64,000 bases of DNA from Gerris lacustris (taxonomy: Eukaryota; Arthropoda; Insecta; Hemiptera; Gerridae), in the NCBI GenBank assembly GCA_951217055.1, contig OX578282.1, positions 42,150,329-42,214,328 on the forward strand, given 5' to 3'. The position numbers and the translations under genes are program-made. This document shows positions 57,564-64,000 of this stretch, piece after piece. Every line of letters starts with the position of its first letter. The stretch's first letter is position 1. A model generated the notes under the pieces. It had not been told where the DNA came from, ran no database searches, and worked only from the letters and a program-made list of their open reading frames with translations.

Positions 57564-58796
57564 TTAACCATTGGGATGTTAACTTCTCCAAATCAATGTA
57601 ATAATGTTCCTCAAGTTATGTTTAAAATAGTTGTAACCTTTTTGTTTTCATAACTTTATTTATAGAATATTAAAGATTAAATAAAAAAACAACTTTCTTT
57701 ACAACTAGAGGTATATTAATAATGAAAATTATGTCTACATTTTGTCTTAGAACAATGTGGGACTCATAGTCCAATGAAAGGTAAACATTCTATTTAGGGA
57801 TATCCGGACGAATTGTTAGAACGAAGCGGATAAATTATGTGATTATGTGCAAGTTTCTAGTACAAATTCGTCACATTTATAAGCTGGATATAAAAAAGCC
57901 GCAAGTAGTAAAGCTCGTAAAAAACATCATACTAATTTACTTAAATAAAAATAATTGTACGAAATCGAAAGAAATGTCTCCAAGCAATGAAATCTCATTT
58001 GATTGCATCAGATAAGTTCGTACGAATCCGTCTTCAGTGTAATCTTCTTAAGGATTAGATAGCTGTTTTTTTTGTTTTTTTTATTCTTTTAAATCATATG
58101 TTATACCAGAGCGAGAACTATAGATAGGGACGAAATATAGCCATTTATGTAAAGGATAAAGTTTATTTTATTTTTAAATAATACAACAAAAATTATTACT
58201 CCCTTAAAAAAAGGATAACCCTAACACAGATCCAACCATTTAATAGATAAATTTGATTTCATATTTTTATTGTGGTCAGATCAACACAATATATTATATA
58301 GGATCGGCCATTTTCATATTTTCTCTGTATGATCATCATTGTGATAAATTTTAAAATTATATCGTATGTCATAAAAATACAATTTATTTCAATGTCTATT
58401 TTTTATTTAAACAAAGATATAATTAAGCTAATGTAATTAACAGTTAGTTTAGCTCAGCCTTACATTGTAATGATACATAATTACTAATCCTAGTCTGTAA
58501 AGTCAATATAATTAGTCCTGGGATCAGTCATGATAACATACCTACTTTAATTATGTATTGTTTCATGGATTTATATTATCCTTAACATAGGTTCACCTGA
58601 AAATTTTGTCGTGGTAATAACTAAGCTACTTGTAACTTTTAGTTTAGAGTATTATTTATATTGATGCTTTCATTGCAACTATTATTTACGAATGAACATT
58701 CATACATTCCATAAACTTAAAGAAATGCTTGAAACGTTCAGTCTCGTCCTCGGACATTTTTTTAAAAATAATAAAAAATCTTGAAAATAACTAGGT

Positions 58797-59019
58797 ACTT
58801 CTTTAGATTGTTACTCCTCTATGTATTTTTTTGATTTTTTAGAATATAAATAACTTTGACCAAATAACTATAAGATGAAGGGATGTTTAGTCCAATGTAT
58901 TTTGGGACAAAGGAATAACACACTTGTTTTTATAAGGGGAGTAACAGTCTAAAGAAGAACATTCTTTAGATTTTTACTCCCTTTAGTTTTTTTATGAGGG
59001 AGTAACAATCTAAAGAAGT
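58797..59019. mobile_element. MITE of the ACTTCTTTAG family, copy 3
   Basis: Starts acttctttagattgttactc and ends gagtaacaatctaaagaagt, with an internal copy of the end and a middle (tgtattttgggacaaaggaa) that is the inverse of the middle of copies 1 and 2. It is in the opposite orientation relative to that core. Confidence 0.75.
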
Positions 59020-61100
59020 GCCAATAATTAAATAAATCTAAAAACTTTTTTCACAACACCTCTGGCAGGGAAAGGTTATTTAAAAGAGGCCTAGCAAAGA
59101 TGACCTAAGTATTGATGTACGACTACACATTGTTTATATCCCCTCTGAAGTCCAGGGTTGATATTTGGATTTTTTTTTTTTTTTTTAATTATATTCCTCT
59201 CCAATTCCAACTTCAATATTGACCGCACACTCTCAATATATAACTGCCAATATTTTTCTGTATTGAAAATACTATTAACCGTGTGATGGGCGATGGGCCG
59301 TTCTATATGTTTATTGCGTTAACGATTTATACAATATAATAAATGAGCCAATCAACGAATCTCTTATCTTTGGTGATTTTTTAAAAAAATAAAAATAATT
59401 GAAGCTAAGCTTGATTTCATTATCTTTTTGTCAATTTAGATTTTATATAAATTCATGGATAATTTAAATTCTAAACAGTTATTTTCACGGCATTCAAGTA
59501 AATGTTGTTACCTTCCTAACTTTCCAGGCGCCGTTAATGCCTGGCTAAATCAATTTTTGAATTTATATTTATTAGAGGTGCAACTGCTCTTTTTTAACCC
59601 ATCAATAAATAAGAAATAACAAATTTTGTCATGTATTTTGACCAAAAAATCTAAATTTTTTAAAAAGTTTGAAATTTGACTGTGCTTAATTAGGACTGTG
59701 TTTCATTAGGCCTCTTTTTACTTATACCTAAATTTCTCTATACATATAAATGTTTATACATATAATATATTAAATTACAAAGGACTTAATTTTAAAAACT
59801 GTAACAAATCAATTTTTGTTTTACCATTACCATAATCTCTGATTGTATTCTTATATCTTATTTCGTCACATCTCTGACTAAGTTTCACATTGGACTCATT
59901 AAGTTTGTTCTTTAAGTCATACTTCCAACTAAGATTCACATTAGACTAAGTAAGTATAACATTAGACAGATCAATTTTGCTCTTTGAGTTATATATCAGA
60001 GTAATTTCCACAAAATCACAGTAGTAACAACTAATTATGTAATACAAGTAAAAATGCCGTCGCACAAGGTATATATATATTCTACATCCTTTAATAGAAG
60101 GCCAGATCAGTAAAATGTTATTATTTATTATTACGATATAACGTGAAAGAAAAGATAACATCGTGCACATCCTTAATAATAGTTCTACATCTACATTTTG
60201 CTTTCGTTTTGACGTACATATTTTATAAAAACTCCAAAATGTATTTTGAATATATAAACCTACATCAAAGGACGGGATCTTTGTTTAGTTTCATGTTTCA
60301 TCTGTGAATTATTTATTTTAATAAAAGAATGCAGAAATATTAATTTAAGTTAATTTAATAATTCAGACACTGTGTTAAGAGTGTGTCACGGACACCGCGC
60401 CGGTTGATTCTCCAGCGAGATGAGTCAAGGTTAAAATCAAATCTACCTGTTTTTACAAAAAATAACAACTTCAAACTAATTTCCTCAAGCCTAACCTTCT
60501 ACAGTGTTCACTTCATTAAGCTAATATTTTTACACTTTCTGTGTCCATAATATTAATTCTAAATCAAGAGCAGTTAATACTGTGGTATATGTTTACAAAT
60601 AATAATACAAATAAATAACAAGTTATGGATTTATGTTGTAATCAGGTTTGCGTTATTAAAGAAATAGAAAGGATTTTTAATATATTTATTAATACGTAGA
60701 CAAAAAAAGAGAAGCTTTTATCACTCTATCAATAACCGCCATATTTGGGATTAAGTATAATCAGCTCGGACATATTTAGGTAAAGTTCTTTTTCTTTTAA
60801 ATTTTTCAAAATTGCAGCTCAAGTAATTCCTCAAGTAAGTAAATTTTGATACACGGAGAAGGGGCCGCCATTTGTTAGCAATTGTATTTTTATAGCAATT
60901 AAGATTTTTATTGTAATGTTGAATTTAGATAATGAATCATATTATAATGAAGTCACGGTGGTTCAAGTGGAGAGGTAATGTAATTGTTTGGATCGTTTAT
61001 CGTATGAAATTTAGAGTTTAAAACAGAGGTAAGCACGATTCAATTAATTTGTAGAACTATAATAATAATGTTAGAAATCACTCAGCATCTTTACCTTTTT

Positions 61101-61690
61101 ACTTTCTCATATAAAGAGAAAGTATTGTGATGGCGCAAAAATTCGATTTTGAGATTTTGATGGATGTACACGTTTTGAGGTCCCCTGAATCCAAAAAAGT
61201 GTTTTTTAAAAAATGTCTGTCTGTCTGTCGTCTGTCGTCTGTCGTCTGTGCAGACGCCTGGAGCCTAAACTACTTGGCCGATTTTGACGAAATTTGGCAT
61301 ACATGTTCAGAAAAATCATACCCCGAGGCGAAATCGAGAAATGAATTTTAGCTCTAAATTTGGGGGCGCTACCCCCCAAAAACTCTGAAAAAACATGAAA
61401 AAAAATTATTTCTCAAAAACGGTTCCGACGATTTTGATTAAAAAATTCTAAAATGTAGTCCATTTGAATACGAATCCAACGATATAAGCCGTTTTCCCGG
61501 GAAAAATCTAGTTCCTGAGAAATTAGCTTAAAACGCGGACGGAGAGAGCCCGGGTTCGATTCCCCGCCCAGGAGAAGTTATTTTTATGATAAATTTTTAT
61601 GAAATGTTCAATAATATTTAAATGTACATTTGAAAACTAATAAATGGAAAATACTGGGTTAAGTAATTATAAACTCGTATATGAGAAAGT
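61101..61690. mobile_element. 590-bp element with ACTTTCTCATAT ends
   Basis: Starts ACTTTCTCATAT and ends ATATGAGAAAGT. Contains gtctgtctgtctgtcgtctg, gacgaaatttggcatacatg and the block aacgatataagccgttttcc shared with the partial copy at 26.57 kb. Near 61.55 kb it carries gggttcgattcccc, identical to a tRNA T-arm/B-box. A TGAAGC-GTA-GCTTCA hairpin follows just outside the right end. Confidence 0.6.
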
Positions 61691-61979
61691 TTGTCTGAGT
61701 TGTCTCGGACCGATTTTTTTACTTTGAAGCGTAGCTTCAATTAATTTTAATTGTATTTTTTTATGTCTAAAAAAAAAAAAAAAAAGAAGAAGGTTGACAA
61801 GTATTGACTAGTTTAATATAGTTTTCTTTGATTACTAAATTAGAAAACATACAATCTTTCGAATAATTGCACCTGTCAACTGAAATTATTGTCAACTGAA
61901 TTTATTGGTATTTATATAAAAATAACCATAGATCATAAAATAATGTTCTCGAAAAGTTAATTACACTAAAAACTCAATA

Positions 61980-62440
61980 GTTCAAAAACAACAAACAAGA
62001 GATAAACACTTAGTAGTTTGTAGTAGAAACAATGTTTTGAAAACATCAAACTCTGAACTCTCAGTAGTTCAGAAACAAACAAGCAGCAAAAGAATATCAT
62101 GTTCAGGAAATGAACACAGTAGGAAGAAACAACAAAACTTAGTTACAGGAAATAATGTTCTGGAAAAGAACAAATAAGCATCCGAAGAAGATTATGTTTC
62201 GGAAATAAACACTTGGTAGTAAGAAACAACAAACTTTTGGTTAAAGGAAACAGTGTTCTGAAAACATCAAACAGTGAACTCTCAGTTGTTCAGATACAAA
62301 CAAGCAGCAAAAGAAAATTATATTCAGGAAATGAACACAGTAGGAAGCAGCAACAAACTGTTAGTTAAAGGAAATAATGTTCTGGAAAAGAACAACCAGT
62401 ACTCAGTAGTTCAAGTTCAGAAACAACCATAGGCTAGTAT
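61980..62440. repeat. 221-bp tandem repeat, about two copies
   Basis: ctcagtagttcagaaacaaa caagcagcaaaagaa at about 62060 recurs at about 62281 (ctcagttgttcagatacaaa), and the following aaatgaacacagtaggaag and aaataatgttctggaaaaga words keep the same spacing. About 90 percent alike by eye. Confidence 0.8.
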
Positions 62441-64000
62441 ATGAAAACACTGAAAAACTGGACTGTTAAGCAGACAGTAAAATTTGCCATTTCACACCCA
62501 GAATTGTCACACTGTCATTTTAACAGATGAAATTTACATTTGAACATTATGCCTAGCTGATGCTGATAGAGCTAATTCTATATTGCTGCGTTGAAGGTGC
62601 CAAATTTAATTTTAACACCCTAGACTCTAGATTTTGATAATTACGAATGTATAAAAACCGGAAATGAAATAAAATAGAAAAAAATGAGAATAATATAAAT
62701 CATTCGTTAAAATAAGCTATTCCCTAAAGAATCGTAAATTAATATTGTCGAAAGTAATCTGTATTAACAGTATGCTTTTAGGGTTTGACAATAGTATTCG
62801 GCATTAGTGCTTCTAGCACTAGTAAACACGTATTTTAAGTAAGACTTATTAAAGAATTATTCATAGTGGCTGGACTATAATTGATCAGCTGAGACGCGTT
62901 AAAGCCAACTCTATTCTTCACCTCATTCTAATATGTTATTCCTTTTCATAATGTTCTTGTCTTTCTCAAGAAATATGACAGGGATCCATAAGAATCTCAA
63001 ATGAGAAGATTCTGGACGAAGATTAAAACAATGTTTTCCCTTCTTTATCTCGAATTAACTCAGTAAGTATGAAAGGGAACGTTCTCGGTTCTATAGACCA
63101 GTTTAAAATGTCAACTGCCGGCAATTTGTCTAGTTTATTAATTAGCTGAATTCAAGAAGGAGTTGTCTATCCAAGAAACTTTTAATGCAGATTATATGGT
63201 TATTATACGCTTTATTTAACTTCCCTTGTCCGTTTGTTTTTGACATTGTCTTTAATTCATGTTTTGTTGTCTTTTTTCCGTAAAAATCCTAGACCTTTGA
63301 TAATATTGGCTATTTGGTACATCAATGGCATCTAGAAAAAAAACCCAACCCAACATATAAAAAGATCGGCAGAGTCGTGGCTGAACAAGTTTATTTATTC
63401 ACACAAATTACTGTAATTAATATTGCTACAAGTAAAAGTGATACTAATACTATAGAAAAACTTTTTTTTACGTTTTTTTTTTAAATACGAATTACTGGAG
63501 AATAAACAAATGATTTGACGTTGATCAGCCAACAGGCTAATTTACCTGGCGCTACTCCATGTTAGTAGAATAGTTGGCAGCTATCCCAGGTTTTTCATCT
63601 GCCATTATTTGAAGATACGGTTCTAGATCTAAATTTCAGTGATTGAAACATCACTCTTCATACTGTGATATCTAATTTTACCAAACGTACCTCTTTAATT
63701 TGAAAATATCTTTTAAATCGTCTTAGCAGATGTTACATTGTGAATTAGATAGGTCTGATTTTGTCAATACAAATAAAAAGCATATTTATCAGTTATTTGT
63801 AAAAAAAAAATCTATCCATTAGTGTGGCACGTAGCTTTCTCATATTCTAACACGGAATAAATGGTCAAATGAGTAAATTTAAGTACATATAATAAGATAT
63901 AGCTTTCAAAATATAAGTATTACTGAAAAAGTAGCTTGTGCATGTAAGTGAAGGGAAGAAATGTCCGTAGAAGGTTAAAATTAATATGTAGTTAATCTAT

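Larger units (their letters stand above)
57564..64000. other. Repeat-rich region upstream of the visible Ly6 exons
   Basis: It presumably includes part of the Ly6 gene's 5' intron, but I could not find a convincing signal-peptide exon. It holds an ACTTCTTTAG MITE, a CTGT-repeat element at 61.1 kb, a 221-bp tandem repeat at 62 kb and, near 63.56-63.62 kb on the minus strand, a short frame MADEKPGIAANYSTNME ending in a stop that may be a transposon scrap. Open frames are short and AT-driven. Confidence 0.5.

Noticed and set aside
60360..60480. GC-richer patch as the missing Ly6 first exon
   Set aside because: Minus-strand ATGs there hit stops quickly and no signal peptide with a phase-1 donor could be built.
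61530..61575. Possible tRNA gene
   Set aside because: Only a T-arm/B-box motif is present; no acceptor stem, D-arm or anticodon arm can be built around it.

Overview
This is AT-rich, intron-bearing, transposon-crowded DNA from an arthropod, most likely an insect. The evidence is three spliced protein-coding genes of metazoan type with GT-AG introns, a Ly6 protein of the kind expanded in insects, and many small inverted-repeat transposons, tRNA-derived SINE sequence and hAT/pogo/PIF-Harbinger relics. A hemipteroid is a reasonable guess from the repeat content, but the species cannot be fixed from the sequence.

Layout. 1-5.9 kb is intergenic and holds one small TA-flanked element. 5.93-19.16 kb (+) is Elongin A, complete in eight coding exons (904 codons) whose phases all agree. 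Its introns carry a long-inverted-repeat element, a pogo/Tigger relic with a nearly perfect 345-bp tandem duplication, and a decayed hAT transposase. 19.2-28.2 kb is intergenic with several MITE-like elements and a long (AT)n tract. 28.24-41.87 kb (-) is a nine-exon gene for an 853-residue protein that I do not recognise; its reading frame is continuous through every splice. It faces Elongin A tail to tail. 41.9-48.1 kb is intergenic and holds an hAT element with a perfect 8-bp target duplication and a PIF/Harbinger fragment nested in another small element. 48.11-57 kb (-) holds the last two exons of a GPI-anchored Ly6/uPAR protein; the signal-peptide exon lies upstream and was not found. 57.6-64 kb is repeat-rich with no secure gene.

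The three genes do not form a pathway. Elongin A is a nuclear transcription-elongation and ubiquitin-ligase factor, the Ly6 protein belongs on the cell surface, and the middle protein has no assigned role. What links the window is how mobile DNA has shaped the genes. A 5.4-kb inverted-repeat element makes up almost all of one intron of the middle gene and is itself the host of two further nested layers. A SINE has inserted so that its target duplication starts inside a 5' splice site. The 3' splice site of a Ly6 exon, with the first codons of that exon, has been amplified into about eleven tandem copies.
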